Source: Kaistella flava (ex Peng et al. 2021) (GTDB lineage Bacteria; Bacteroidota; Bacteroidia; Flavobacteriales; Weeksellaceae). From it: a stretch of DNA of 64,000 nucleotides. Every line of letters starts with the position of its first letter. Positions within the stretch are counted from its first letter, which is position 1. Location: the NCBI RefSeq assembly GCF_015191005.1, contig NZ_CP040442.1:2480001-2544000 (forward strand). The letters are read 5' to 3'. The notes under the pieces were generated by a model. That model was given only the letters and a program-made list of their open reading frames with translations, was not told the origin of the DNA and did not search any database. This document shows, in pieces, positions 11,329 through 20,208 of the stretch. The translations under genes and the position numbers were made by a program.

Positions 11329-14300
11329 TCAGAGAACAATATTAATTATTTTTTTCGGGACTATGATCACCTTTTTAGGATAATTTCCCTGCAATTGTTC
11401 CTTTGTCCGGTTATCAGCTAATGCGATTTCCTGAATTTCTGGTACAGATAAGCTGGCAGACAGACTTAATTTAAACCTCATCTTACCATTAAAACTTACT
11501 GGGTAATCAAATTCATCTTCCACCAAGTACTTTTCTTCAAACTGAGGGAAAGGTGCAAACTCGATTGAATCAGCATGACCCAGCTTGTTCCACAGTTCTT
11601 CTGCGATATGTGGCGCGTAAGGTGAAACAATAATTGCTAAAGGTTCTAAAATCGCTCTTTTATTGGTCTTCAGTTTTTGCAATTCATTCACTGCAATCAT
11701 AAACTGAGATACCGAGGTGTTAAAGGAGAAATTGTCGATGTCGAACACCACCTTTTTAATTAAGGTATGTAGGATTTTATATTCCTGCTTGGTTGGTTCT
11801 TCCTCAGAAACTTCAAAATCATCTCCATTAAAATAAAGGTTATAGAATTTCTTCAAGAATCCGTAAACGCCGCTTAAACCTTGTGTATTCCATGGTTTTG
11901 ACTGTTCTAAAGGTCCTAAGAACATCTCATACAAACGCAAACAGTCAGCGCCAAACTCGTCACAAATATCATCTGGATTAACCACATTGTATTTTGATTT
12001 GGACATTTTTTCAACTTCGCGTTCGCAGATGTATTTTCCGTCTTCTAATATAAATTCAGCATCGGCAAATTCTGAACGCCAGTTTCTAAATTTTTCGATA
12101 TCAAGTTCATCTGTCCCTCCTTTTAGTAATGAAACATCAACGTGAATTTTGCTTATATCCAAATTTGTCTTTTCTTTTAATATTTCGAAACTATCATCTA
12201 TGTTATATTGTTGCTTCAGATTATTCAAAAATTCTTCCATTTGGTTTTTTAATAAAATCTCCAAATTTTCAAATTTATCTTTTGCGATATTACTTGACAG
12301 ATAGAAAAATTTATTATTAAATTCCGAGTAATCGCTTACAGTTTTTCCACTGTCAGATACCTTGCTTTCTGCTTTTACAATAGACCTTAAACTTACCCTA
12401 TACGCAAAAGCACTCATCCCCAAAATCATTCCCTGATTGATCAATTTCTTGAAAGGTTCTTCATGGTTAATGTAACCTCGGTCTTTCATGAACATATTCC
12501 AGAAACGGGAATACAGTAAATGTCCGGTTGCGTGTTCGCTTCCACCAATATATAAATCAACTTGCCCCCAATAATCTGAAAGGTCTTTATCCGCAAATAC
12601 TTCCTGGTTATTAGGATCCATATATCTTAAGAAGTACCAAGAACTTCCCGCCCAACCTGGCATCGTCGATAATTCTAAAGGAAATACAGTTTCATTATTA
12701 ATTAAATCAGTAGAAACAATTTTCTGACTGGCTTCATCCCAACCGAACGTTTTAGCGTTTCCTAAAGGTGGATCGCCATCTTCAGTTGGAAGATATTTTT
12801 CAACTTCTGGAAGTTCCAAAGGCAAAGCGGAAATTGGCAAAGTGTACGGCATTCCTTCTTTATAATAAACAGGAACCGGTTCTCCCCAATATCTTTGACG
12901 GGAGAAAACAGCATCTCGCTGTCTGTAATTAGTGGTTCCGTGACCGATATTTTTCTTTTCTATTTCAGAAATAATTAATGATTTGGCGTCGTCATATTTT
13001 AATCCATTTAAAAATTCTGAATTCACACATACGGACTCTTTCGAATCAAAAGACTCTTCCTGAATATCATTATCGTTTTCAATTACGTTTACAATTGTCA
13101 AATCGAATTTCTTCGCAAAACGGTGATCACGTTCGTCATGTGCAGGAACCGCCATTACAGCGCCCGTTCCATAACCCATCAACACATAATCTGAAATATA
13201 GATTGGCATTTCTTCCTCAGTAAAAGGATTCAAAGCATAAGATCCGGTGAAAGCACCACTCACGTTTTTCACGTCAGACATACGATCACGCTCTGTTTTC
13301 TTTGAAGTTTGTTCAATATAATTTTCAACTTCTTCTTTTTGACCTTCGATCGTTAAGCTTTTAACTAAAGGATTTTCCGGTGCCAAAACCATAAAGGTCG
13401 CCCCAAAAATAGTATCGGGACGCGTGGTGAAAACAGAAATTTTTTCTACAGAATCTTCAACATCGAAAGTTACCAGCGCTCCCTGAGATTTTCCGATCCA
13501 GTATTCTTGCGCATCTTTCAATGGTTGAGGCCAATCCAAAGAATTTAAACCTTGCAATAATCTTTCAGAATATGCAGTAATTCTCATGCTCCACTGCATC
13601 ATTTTCTTTTGGAAAACAGGGAAACCACCTCTTTCAGATTTACCATCTTTTACTTCATCATTCGCCAAAACAGTTCCTAAACCCGGACACCAATTTACAG
13701 TCGTTTCTGCACGATAAGCTAAACGGTAGTTTAACAAAATATCTTGTTGATCTAACTCAGAAGCACTTTTCCATTCTTCTGCGGTGAAATTTAAGGCGTC
13801 ATTTTGAACTGCCGATAAATTTTGAGTTCCGTGATCTTCAAAATGACGAACCAATTCTTTAATATCTTCCGCTTTATCAGTTTCTTTATTATACCACGAA
13901 TCGAAAAGTTGAATAAAAATCCATTGCGTCCATTTATAATAAGAAGCATCTGAAGTTCTCACTTCCCTACTCCAGTCAAATGAAAAACCGATTTTACGCA
14001 TCTGCTGCTCGTATCTCGTAATATTTTCTTCCGTTGTTACGGCAGGATGTTGACCAGTTTGAATGGCATATTGTTCCGCCGGAAGACCAAAGGAATCATA
14101 ACCAATCGGATGCAAAACATTAAATCCCTGATGTCTTTTATACCTCGCATAAATATCTGAAGCGATATAACCCAGTGGATGACCAACGTGTAAACCCGCT
14201 CCAGAAGGATAAGGAAACATATCTAAAACATAAAATTTTGGTTTATCGGTTGCGTTATCAGTTTTGTAGGTTTGATTTTCTTGCCAGAATTTCTGCCACT

Positions 14301-14331
14301 TTTTGTCGATGGATTGATGGTCGTAAAACAT
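11329..14331 (-). CDS. leuS: leucyl-tRNA synthetase
   Basis: This class I synthetase charges tRNA-Leu in the cytoplasm. The 1000-residue chain shows the HIGH-type motif in PYPSGAGLHVGHPLGYIASD (about residues 40-59), the CP1 editing domain (TTRPDTIFGATFMVLAPENP near residue 305; YGTGAVMAVPAHDERDHRF near 390), the GSEHATGHLLYSRFWN block and KMSKSKYNVVNPDD near residue 775. The stretch between NQGMILGMS (about 635) and KMSKS is about 140 residues, longer than in E. coli, so it carries an enlarged leucine-specific or connector insert. A C-terminal anticodon-binding domain follows. Transcription probably starts near the -7 box at 14416, giving a leader with a perfect palindrome. Confidence 0.97.
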   Translation of the reverse strand: MFYDHQSIDKKWQKFWQENQTYKTDNATDKPKFYVLDMFPYPSGAGLHVGHPLGYIASDIYARYKRHQGFNVLHPIGYDSFGLPAEQYAIQTGQHPAVTTEENITRYEQQMRKIGFSFDWSREVRTSDASYYKWTQWIFIQLFDSWYNKETDKAEDIKELVRHFEDHGTQNLSAVQNDALNFTAEEWKSASELDQQDILLNYRLAYRAETTVNWCPGLGTVLANDEVKDGKSERGGFPVFQKKMMQWSMRITAYSERLLQGLNSLDWPQPLKDAQEYWIGKSQGALVTFDVEDSVEKISVFTTRPDTIFGATFMVLAPENPLVKSLTIEGQKEEVENYIEQTSKKTERDRMSDVKNVSGAFTGSYALNPFTEEEMPIYISDYVLMGYGTGAVMAVPAHDERDHRFAKKFDLTIVNVIENDNDIQEESFDSKESVCVNSEFLNGLKYDDAKSLIISEIEKKNIGHGTTNYRQRDAVFSRQRYWGEPVPVYYKEGMPYTLPISALPLELPEVEKYLPTEDGDPPLGNAKTFGWDEASQKIVSTDLINNETVFPLELSTMPGWAGSSWYFLRYMDPNNQEVFADKDLSDYWGQVDLYIGGSEHATGHLLYSRFWNMFMKDRGYINHEEPFKKLINQGMILGMSAFAYRVSLRSIVKAESKVSDSGKTVSDYSEFNNKFFYLSSNIAKDKFENLEILLKNQMEEFLNNLKQQYNIDDSFEILKEKTNLDISKIHVDVSLLKGGTDELDIEKFRNWRSEFADAEFILEDGKYICEREVEKMSKSKYNVVNPDDICDEFGADCLRLYEMFLGPLEQSKPWNTQGLSGVYGFLKKFYNLYFNGDDFEVSEEEPTKQEYKILHTLIKKVVFDIDNFSFNTSVSQFMIAVNELQKLKTNKRAILEPLAIIVSPYAPHIAEELWNKLGHADSIEFAPFPQFEEKYLVEDEFDYPVSFNGKMRFKLSLSASLSVPEIQEIALADNRTKEQLQGNYPKKVIIVPKKIINIVL

Positions 14332-14370
14332 TAATTTGAAATTTTATTTTTTAATATAAAAAACTTTGTC

Positions 14371-14390
14371 AATCCCGAAATTTCGGGATT
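14371..14390. repeat. 20-bp perfect palindrome in the leuS leader
   Basis: AATCCCGAAATTTCGGGATT is its own reverse complement. It is flanked by an outer inverted pair, ACTTTGT at 14363 and ACAAAGT near 14399. On the leuS side it would form a long hairpin in the untranslated leader, about 40 bases before the start codon. A related sequence (TAAACTTTGACGAAGTG) lies at about 28894-28910, so it may be a dispersed element. Confidence 0.6.
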
Positions 14391-14415
14391 AAACTTCAAC
14401 AAAGTGATTAAAGCA

Positions 14416-14423
14416 CAAATTTA
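14416..14423 (-). promoter_or_regulatory. -7 box upstream of leuS
   Basis: The minus strand has TAAATTTG, an exact TAnnTTTG match, 85 bases upstream of the leuS start. No good -33 TTTG is present at the normal distance, so the call rests on the -7 box alone. Confidence 0.4.
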
Positions 14424-14440
14424 AGGTTTTGAAATGAATT

Positions 14441-14469
14441 TTTGAATGAAACAAATAATCGTAAATTTG
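14441..14469 (+). promoter_or_regulatory. promoter of the glycosyltransferase gene
   Basis: TTTG (14441-14444) and TAAATTTG (14462-14469) are separated by 17 bases, matching the Bacteroidota consensus. Transcription would start near 14476, after the first in-frame ATG at 14442, so the real start is the ATG at 14493. Confidence 0.75.
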
Positions 14470-14492
14470 TAATACTAAAGTTTAAAAACACA

Positions 14493-15245
14493 ATGCCCGA
14501 AGTTTCGATTATCACGCCTTGCTATAATTCCTCGAAGTTTTTAGAGAAGACTATTCAATCCGTTTTAAATCAAAAACTTACGGATTGGGAATGGCTGATC
14601 ACTGACGATTGCTCGTCGGACGATTCTATTGAAATTATTAAGAACATCAATGATCCTCGAATTATCCTGACCATCGCAAAAAAAAATGGTGGCGCCGGAC
14701 ATGCCCGAAATTTATCTTTAGAAAAAGCTACAGGGAAATTCATTACATTCTTAGATGCCGATGATTATTGGGAACCGGACTTTTTAGAGGAAATGGTTTC
14801 ATTTATGAAAAAGGAGAAAGCAGAACTCGTCTATTCTAACTACGCAAGATGTGATGAAAACTTAAATCCTAAGATTGCAGATTTTGAAGCGGACAAAGAA
14901 GTAACTTTTGATAACTTGTTGAAAACTTGCCGTTTATCTTTATTAAGTTCAATGTACGATTCTGAAAGAGTTGGTAAAGAATTTTTTCCAGCCGGAAGCA
15001 AACGCGAAGATCACGTGATGTGGCTGAATTTATTAAAGAAAATCCCCGTCGGAAAACCACTTCCGAAAACGATGGCAAAATACAGAATGCACGCAAGCAG
15101 TATTTCCCGAAAAAAGACGAACATTATGAAAGACCAATATTTGGTTTATAAAGATCACATGAATTTCTCTACCTTAAAATCTTGGTATTATACTGCGAAT
15201 TGGGCATTGAACGGATTTATGAAATATTCAAAAATATTTAATTAA
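14493..15245 (+). CDS. glycosyltransferase family 2
   Basis: The 250-residue product begins MPEVSIITPCYNSSKFLEKT, the usual GT2 (GT-A fold) nucleotide-sugar site, and carries the metal-binding DAD motif at residues 88-90 (FLDADDYWE). A late ED/W segment (KREDHVMWLNLL, about residue 180) fits the acceptor region. It resembles teichuronic or LPS-type side-chain transferases; the sugar cannot be read. I reject the 17-residue longer form because the promoter at 14441-14469 overlaps it and all GT2 homology begins at MPEV. Its stop overlaps the start of the next gene by one base (TAATG), so the two are coupled. Confidence 0.88.
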   Translation: MPEVSIITPCYNSSKFLEKTIQSVLNQKLTDWEWLITDDCSSDDSIEIIKNINDPRIILTIAKKNGGAGHARNLSLEKATGKFITFLDADDYWEPDFLEEMVSFMKKEKAELVYSNYARCDENLNPKIADFEADKEVTFDNLLKTCRLSLLSSMYDSERVGKEFFPAGSKREDHVMWLNLLKKIPVGKPLPKTMAKYRMHASSISRKKTNIMKDQYLVYKDHMNFSTLKSWYYTANWALNGFMKYSKIFN

Positions 15246-15856
15246 TGGAATATTCGAAGGAATTTAAAGAGGCAATATCAAATTTTACTTCTGGTGAAAA
15301 AGATAAACTGATTATTCGTTTGCTTAAAAAAGACCGGATTTTATCACATCGACTTTATTTCGAGTTGATCGATCCCGAAACGGCAGATGATAAACGAAAT
15401 CAAATGCAAGCTTTAGTTAAAGAAGAAGTTTCAATTGCAGCAAAAAAATTCGGACGAACTAAATATTTCTTACCAGCGATTCGAAAAATTAGCGCAAAAA
15501 TCACAGAACACGTTAAAATTACGACGGACAAATTGGGAGAAGTTTCCTTAACAATGCTATTGGTGAGCGAAACATTAGAACACGCACCGAAAACTGGCGA
15601 TCATTATAAACTATATATCTATCTTCTTAATAAGATCTTCCGTTCTTTAGTTTTAACTAAAAAATTAGATCCTGATTATTATTTAGATCTAAGAGAAAGT
15701 TTTGAAGAAGTTCATCAACAAATTGTAAAGAATAAAAGCTTAGAAGATTTGACCCTTCATAATGGATTATTCCTAAGTTGGATTGATCCTGAAAATATTC
15801 CTGATAATATTGATTTACTCCTGAAAGGAATTAAGGCAGAAGGTTTATTGAAGTAA
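15245..15856 (+). CDS. conserved hypothetical protein coupled to the glycosyltransferase
   Basis: The 203-residue soluble, mainly helical protein has no signal peptide or membrane helix. It starts within the stop codon of the glycosyltransferase gene (TAATG), so both are translated from one mRNA. Charged segments (RLLKKDRILSHRLYFELIDP; PEDN-like C-terminal motif NIPDNIDLLLKGI) suggest a cytosolic protein. I do not recognise the family. No terminator is visible between it and the convergent kdtA gene. Confidence 0.7.
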   Translation: MEYSKEFKEAISNFTSGEKDKLIIRLLKKDRILSHRLYFELIDPETADDKRNQMQALVKEEVSIAAKKFGRTKYFLPAIRKISAKITEHVKITTDKLGEVSLTMLLVSETLEHAPKTGDHYKLYIYLLNKIFRSLVLTKKLDPDYYLDLRESFEEVHQQIVKNKSLEDLTLHNGLFLSWIDPENIPDNIDLLLKGIKAEGLLK

Positions 15857-16038
15857 AACGAAGCTGAGAACTACATCTGTTTTTTGAATTGATTTTTATA
15901 AATTAAACCATCTTTCATTACAAATTTTTACTATTCAAAAACGTAATTCCATCCAATGGATTTTCCGGCAGTGCAGTAACATCGGCAAAATTTTTAGTTT
16001 TATTAAAATAGAAAAGGTTTAAATAAGGCCTAATCTTA

Positions 16039-17274
16039 TTAATTTTTACAAATCTTTTGAAAGACAAAATCAGAAGCATTCGGTTGAGAATCAATAAAAT
16101 TCTTCGCATTATCACCCATTTTAAGACGATAATTTTCATCTTTTAACAAACTTAAAATATAAGGCGCTGCGAAAAATTCATCTTCAAAAGATTTTCCTCC
16201 ATTTTTGGCAACGAGTTCATCAGCTTCCGGATTCTTGGTATATTGATCTCCGAAGAAAACAGGAATTCCGAATGTTGCTGCTTCCAGAATGTTATGAAGT
16301 CCTTTCGAATGAAAACCTCCGCCTACAATCGCTAAATCTCCGTATGAATACAATTTAGAAAGCAAGCCAATACAATCAATAATCAGCACTTTTACATTTA
16401 AGAATCGCAAGGATTGTTTGTCCGTAATCTGAGAATAAAGAATCGCTGTTGGAAATAATGTTTTCAAATGAGCCACTCTTTTTAAATCGTGTGGCGCAAT
16501 AATTATCTTCACCTCTTTATTTTTTGCGAGGATAATTTCTGCCAACCGTTCTTCAGCTTCCCAGGAACTTCCAAAAACAATCGTCGTGTGATCCAGTTTA
16601 AATTCATCAATAAACTCCACCGTATTATCTCGGTCGCGCAGTTTTTTCACACGGTCAAATCGAGTATCACCAGCTGTTACAGAATTTTTCAATCCTATTC
16701 CTTTCGCCAAGGCCGTAGAATGCTGAGTTTGGTGAAAAAAGAAATCTACATTTTTCTTCAATTGTTTCACGAACCAACTTCCGTACACTTTAAAGAAAAT
16801 TTGTGTTTCATAAAACAACGCAGAAACAACATATATTTTTGCGCCCTGATTTTTTAGTTCTTCTAAAAGATGATACCAATAATCATATTTAACAGTGAAG
16901 AAAATATCCGTTTTAAAATTTGAAGTAAACTCTTTTACCCATTTTTCAGTATCAAATGGAAGATAACAAACGACGTCTGCAATCGTAGCTTTTTTAATCA
17001 CATTATCATATCCTGACGGTGAGAAAAAAGTAACTAAAATCTTATGAGTTGGATATTGACCCTTTAGTTTTTCTAAGACCGGAAGTCCCTGTTCATATTC
17101 GCCTAAACTTGCGGCATGCATCCAAATAATTTTATCCTCCTTCGAAAATTTCGCTTTTACCAAATCACAACTTTGCCTTCTTCCTGCTAAACCTTTTTTT
17201 AATTTATAATTAAAAACTGCGCCAATTCTCATGGTGGAAATCAGCAAACGAATGAAGAGATTGTATAAAAACAT
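16039..17274 (-). CDS. kdtA: 3-deoxy-D-manno-octulosonic acid (Kdo) transferase
   Basis: The 411-residue enzyme attaches Kdo from CMP-Kdo to lipid A precursor at the inner membrane, an essential step of LPS core synthesis. It has an N-terminal membrane anchor (MFLYNLFIRLLISTMRIGAV), then WMHAASLGEYEQG (residues 51-63) with the conserved catalytic Glu, and a C-terminal CMP-Kdo-binding block GGGFHSKGLHNILEAATFG. The length agrees with WaaA/KdtA of Bacteroidota. Its ATG overlaps the stop of the DUF1648 gene by one base. It is last in a four-gene minus-strand run that starts at 19181. A late hairpin or terminator is not obvious in the 180 bases downstream. Confidence 0.93.
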   Translation of the reverse strand: MFLYNLFIRLLISTMRIGAVFNYKLKKGLAGRRQSCDLVKAKFSKEDKIIWMHAASLGEYEQGLPVLEKLKGQYPTHKILVTFFSPSGYDNVIKKATIADVVCYLPFDTEKWVKEFTSNFKTDIFFTVKYDYWYHLLEELKNQGAKIYVVSALFYETQIFFKVYGSWFVKQLKKNVDFFFHQTQHSTALAKGIGLKNSVTAGDTRFDRVKKLRDRDNTVEFIDEFKLDHTTIVFGSSWEAEERLAEIILAKNKEVKIIIAPHDLKRVAHLKTLFPTAILYSQITDKQSLRFLNVKVLIIDCIGLLSKLYSYGDLAIVGGGFHSKGLHNILEAATFGIPVFFGDQYTKNPEADELVAKNGGKSFEDEFFAAPYILSLLKDENYRLKMGDNAKNFIDSQPNASDFVFQKICKN

Positions 17275-17759
17275 TAATTGGTAGCGTTTTGAGAACTGGT
17301 TCTTTTAGAAATAACATATGAATAGATCATCATTGCGATGACGCCCAGAAAAAGAACAACGATTATATAACTGGTAACTGGACTTAAAACTTCATTTTTC
17401 TCTAAGGCGATTGCAATACTTTCGTAAGTAATAAAGGTTAAAAGAAGCATGATAATTAAATGGAAAATACTCACAATTCTCTCCGCGTTTTTTGAATCAT
17501 CTCTACTATTCTCAGGCATTTTTAATAAAGGAGAATTGATGTTTTTCGTTAGGTAAAAAATTAACAAATAAACGAAAGTAGCAACTCCAGCAAAAAACCA
17601 AATCATCATTCGAGGTACATATAAATTAGGTTTTCCGTCCCAATCAAAGTAAACAGGAACTTTAAGTGGCAAATTCCGATAATTCATAAAAATATAATCC
17701 CAGATCAATATCAAAAGAACAAATGAAACAATCTTGAGGTAAAAGGGTAATTTCTTCAT
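17274..17759 (-). CDS. DUF1648-domain membrane protein
   Basis: The 161-residue protein has four predicted membrane helices (about residues 8-26, 50-70, 93-115, 126-148). Between the first two is YRNLPLKVPVYFDWDGKPN, the signature of DUF1648, a domain found in SdpI-like and other small membrane proteins. A specific role is not known; SdpI relatives act as immunity or signalling proteins, but this is only an analogy. It is coupled to kdtA by a one-base overlap and follows the NlpC/P60 gene by 48 bases. Confidence 0.8.
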   Translation of the reverse strand: MKKLPFYLKIVSFVLLILIWDYIFMNYRNLPLKVPVYFDWDGKPNLYVPRMMIWFFAGVATFVYLLIFYLTKNINSPLLKMPENSRDDSKNAERIVSIFHLIIMLLLTFITYESIAIALEKNEVLSPVTSYIIVVLFLGVIAMMIYSYVISKRTSSQNATN

Positions 17760-17807
17760 GATGATTCTAAATAAATACGAAGGCCTAAATTAGGCATTAT
17801 ATTTTTT

Positions 17808-18518
17808 TTAAAAGTTACTGCGTAAAAATCGCAGTTTATGAGTGTGTTTATTGAGTTCTTTGTTAAAAATTCCGGTGGAATCTAAAGAGTCAATTCTAAC
17901 CTTTCCGGAAGCGTGGATTATTTCCTGATCATTAAGCATCATTCCAACGTGGGTAATCTTTCCTTCCTCATTTTCAAAAAAGGCTAAATCGCCAGGTTTA
18001 CTTTCTTCAACGAAACTTAAGACTTCGCCGATTTCTGATTGTTGCTGAGCTTCTCTTGGTAAAGAAATTCCGTGAACTTTATAAATCAATTGTACGAATC
18101 CGCTACAATCAATTCCGAAAAAACTTCTGCCACTCCAGAGATAAGGAATGTTTAGAAATTGTTTAGCGGTTTCTGAAATAGTTTCGACGTTTAAAAATAA
18201 AGGTTCTGTTTTTTCAGAATTCACTTCACTTCCCATGGACAATAAGATGGCACCTTGTGAAGTGTTATACATTTGAATCGGATTCAATACCAATTCAGTT
18301 TTTCTTTCAAGAAAATATTCTTCGGAGATTTCAGAAATCTGTTGTGCATCAATCCAACCTTCATAACCATCAAAATCCATTTTGACCTTGATGAACTTTC
18401 CTTTAGTTTCAAGAATATCAACGGTTTCTCCATATAGAAGTTGCGAAGTCATTTCTGACTGATGAGATTGCTCTGCGCGAATTGCAGCCACCGAAACTGT
18501 ACAAATTCCTTTGTTCAT
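17808..18518 (-). CDS. NlpC/P60 family peptidase with SH3 region
   Basis: The 236-residue protein starts with an SH3b-like region (residues 1-75: SQLLYGETVDILETKGKFIK, GWIDAQQI) and ends with an NlpC/P60 domain. Catalytic Cys138 is in FFGIDCSGFVQLIY; His190 is in ITHVGMML, and His202 follows in IIHASG. These enzymes cut gamma-D-glutamyl-diaminopimelate bonds in peptidoglycan stem peptides or recycled fragments. No signal peptide is visible, so it may work in the cytoplasm on muropeptides, as YkfC-type relatives do (inference). It lies 15 bases after the methyltransferase gene. Confidence 0.9.
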   Translation of the reverse strand: MNKGICTVSVAAIRAEQSHQSEMTSQLLYGETVDILETKGKFIKVKMDFDGYEGWIDAQQISEISEEYFLERKTELVLNPIQMYNTSQGAILLSMGSEVNSEKTEPLFLNVETISETAKQFLNIPYLWSGRSFFGIDCSGFVQLIYKVHGISLPREAQQQSEIGEVLSFVEESKPGDLAFFENEEGKITHVGMMLNDQEIIHASGKVRIDSLDSTGIFNKELNKHTHKLRFLRSNF

Positions 18519-18533
18519 CGTTATTCCTAAAGT

Positions 18534-19181
18534 TTATTTTTTTCTGATTAAATGAAGTCCGTCGCGCAAAGGTAAAATAACATTTTCGAAATCTTCATCT
18601 TTTGAAGCCATCTCATTAAGTTCTTTGATTATTTGCGTGGATTTTTGCTTCGGATCTTCTTCCAAAACTTTTCCGTACCACAATACATTATCAAAAAGGA
18701 CGATCGCTCCACTTTTTATTCTGGGCTTTATTAAATTAAAATATTCTACATAATTTTCTTTGTCGGCATCGATGAAAACGAAATCGAAAACCTCCTCAGT
18801 TTCTTTTAAAAACACTTTTGCATCTTTTAACTGAAAATCAATCTGCCCTGAATATTCACTTTCCTGAAAATACTTTTTCGGTAAATAAGACAGTTCTTCA
18901 TTAATATCTAAAGTCGTTATTTTCCCATCTTTAGATAAACCTTCTACTAAACACAAAGTCGCATAACCGGTAAAAGTTCCAATCTCCAGAATATTTTTAG
19001 GATTGCTCATTTTAGACAAAATCGATAAAAGTCGTCCTTGCAGATAACCGGAAATCATGTGAGGCTGCGTGGTTTTTTGAAAAGTTTCTCTTCGTAATCT
19101 TTTCAAAATCTCAGGTTCCGCCGAAGTATGATTTTCTAAATAGCGATCCATCTCTGGACATTGTTCTTCAAAAAAACTCAT
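18534..19181 (-). CDS. class I SAM-dependent O-methyltransferase
   Basis: The 215-residue protein matches the methyltransferase_3 (caffeoyl-CoA/catechol O-methyltransferase-like) family. The SAM-binding motif NILEIGTFTGYATLCLVEGL is at about residues 63-82, followed by TTLDINEE (motif II) and VFIDADKENYVEYF (about 130-143), which supplies metal ligands; DNVLWYGKV follows. The substrate cannot be inferred. It is first in the run O-MT, NlpC/P60, DUF1648, kdtA, with a TAAATTTG -7 box 18 bases before its start codon. No Shine-Dalgarno site is present. Confidence 0.88.
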   Translation of the reverse strand: MSFFEEQCPEMDRYLENHTSAEPEILKRLRRETFQKTTQPHMISGYLQGRLLSILSKMSNPKNILEIGTFTGYATLCLVEGLSKDGKITTLDINEELSYLPKKYFQESEYSGQIDFQLKDAKVFLKETEEVFDFVFIDADKENYVEYFNLIKPRIKSGAIVLFDNVLWYGKVLEEDPKQKSTQIIKELNEMASKDEDFENVILPLRDGLHLIRKK

Positions 19182-19198
19182 GTAGTATTAATTTAAGT

Positions 19199-19206
19199 CA
19201 AATTTA
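19199..19206 (-). promoter_or_regulatory. -7 box upstream of the O-methyltransferase to kdtA run
   Basis: The minus strand has TAAATTTG 18 bases before the start codon, an exact TAnnTTTG match. It implies a very short leader of about 11 bases. No -33 element is clear because the upstream terminator of the OmpA gene occupies that region. Confidence 0.4.
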
Positions 19207-19216
19207 AGCATTTAAA

Positions 19217-19257
19217 ATAAAAAAAGCGCTGTTAGAACATGAAGCTCTAACAGCGCT
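19217..19257 (-). terminator. terminator of the OmpA-family gene
   Basis: AGCGCTGTTAGA and TCTAACAGCGCT (19225-19236 and 19246-19257) form a perfect 12-bp stem with a 9-base loop. On the minus strand it is followed by a run of T, about 25 bases after the OmpA-family stop. Confidence 0.85.
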
Positions 19258-19282
19258 GAATAGATATCTAAAAGATAATCGC

Positions 19283-20119
19283 TTAGTTTTTCACTGGAGC
19301 AATATCCATTAATTTCATAAACTCATCAAGCTTAGGCATAATGATGATTTCTGTTCTTCTGTTCTCTGTTCTTCCAGAAACTGACGCGTTGGTCGTTTTC
19401 GGGTTGTACTCGCTTCGTCCACCAGCAGTAATTCTCGCTGGGTTAACACCGAATTTTGTTTGAAGAACTTTCGCCATTGAAGTTGCTCTCAAGGCAGATA
19501 GATCCCAGTTGTCTTTTGGCACATTAGTAGAGTTCAATGGAACATTATCAGTGTTACCTTCGATCAATACAGAATAAGTATCGTAGTCATTAATTACTTT
19601 CGCTACTTTTCCTAATACATCTTGAGCCGCTGGTAAAATGTTATAATCTCCTGTTTTGTACAACATGTTGTCAGACAAAGAAATCATTACCACTCCTTTT
19701 AACACTTTTACCTGCACATCACCATCAGCGATATTATCCAAAGAACGTTTCAGTTTATTAGATAAAGCCAAGTTCAAACTGTCATTTTTAGAATTGGTAG
19801 AAATCAACTGTTTGATATATTTGTTCGAAGAATTAATCTCTCCAATCAATTTATCAATATTGGCCGAACCTTTTCCACTGTTAGACAAACAAGCATCTAG
19901 TGAAGATTTCAAAGCATCATTCTGACCTTTTAGTAAAACGTTTTCGCTTGCTAAACCAGAATTCAACCCTTTCAAATCCTGAATCTCACGTTGTCTTTCC
20001 CCAACATTAGTGATACATTGATTGTAATTGGTATTCAATGCATCAAATTGCTTCTTGCTCACACAAGAAGTCATCAATACTGCCATTCCTAAAACGGCTC
20101 CTATTTTTCCGATATTCAT
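19283..20119 (-). CDS. OmpA-family lipoprotein
   Basis: The 278-residue product has a lipoprotein signal with acylated Cys19 (AVLMTSC), then a coiled-coil-prone region (residues 20-130, rich in Asn, Gln and Leu), then an OmpA/MotB C-terminal domain (about 135-265). Motifs typical of peptidoglycan binding are present: SVLIEGNTDNVPLNST, LSALRATSMAKVL, GGRSEYNP and RTENRRTEIIIMP. It should anchor the outer membrane to the cell wall. It is monocistronic, with its own terminator and a TATTTTTG -7 box at 20139. Length and layout match the OmpA lipoprotein common in Flavobacteriia. Confidence 0.92.
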   Translation of the reverse strand: MNIGKIGAVLGMAVLMTSCVSKKQFDALNTNYNQCITNVGERQREIQDLKGLNSGLASENVLLKGQNDALKSSLDACLSNSGKGSANIDKLIGEINSSNKYIKQLISTNSKNDSLNLALSNKLKRSLDNIADGDVQVKVLKGVVMISLSDNMLYKTGDYNILPAAQDVLGKVAKVINDYDTYSVLIEGNTDNVPLNSTNVPKDNWDLSALRATSMAKVLQTKFGVNPARITAGGRSEYNPKTTNASVSGRTENRRTEIIIMPKLDEFMKLMDIAPVKN

Positions 20120-20138
20120 AATAATCTTTTTATTGCGC

Positions 20139-20146
20139 CAAAAATA
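20139..20146 (-). promoter_or_regulatory. -7 box upstream of the OmpA-family gene
   Basis: The minus strand has TATTTTTG, an exact TAnnTTTG match, 19 bases before the start codon. A -33 TTG at normal spacing is not seen. It is back to back with the tilS promoter box at 20172. Confidence 0.4.
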
Positions 20147-20171
20147 GAGATTTCATTTTGAACAGAAGAAT

Positions 20172-20179
20172 TATCTTTG
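20172..20179 (+). promoter_or_regulatory. -7 box upstream of tilS
   Basis: TATCTTTG matches TAnnTTTG exactly, 29 bases before the TTG start of tilS. The -33 element is weak: a TTTG lies at 20157, which is too close. Confidence 0.4.
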
Positions 20180-20208
20180 CTAAATATTCCTTAAAAAAAC
20201 CTTAAAAA

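Noticed and set aside
15918-16139. 73-residue minus-strand frame
   Set aside because: It overlaps the 3' end of kdtA in another frame and has no conserved domain.
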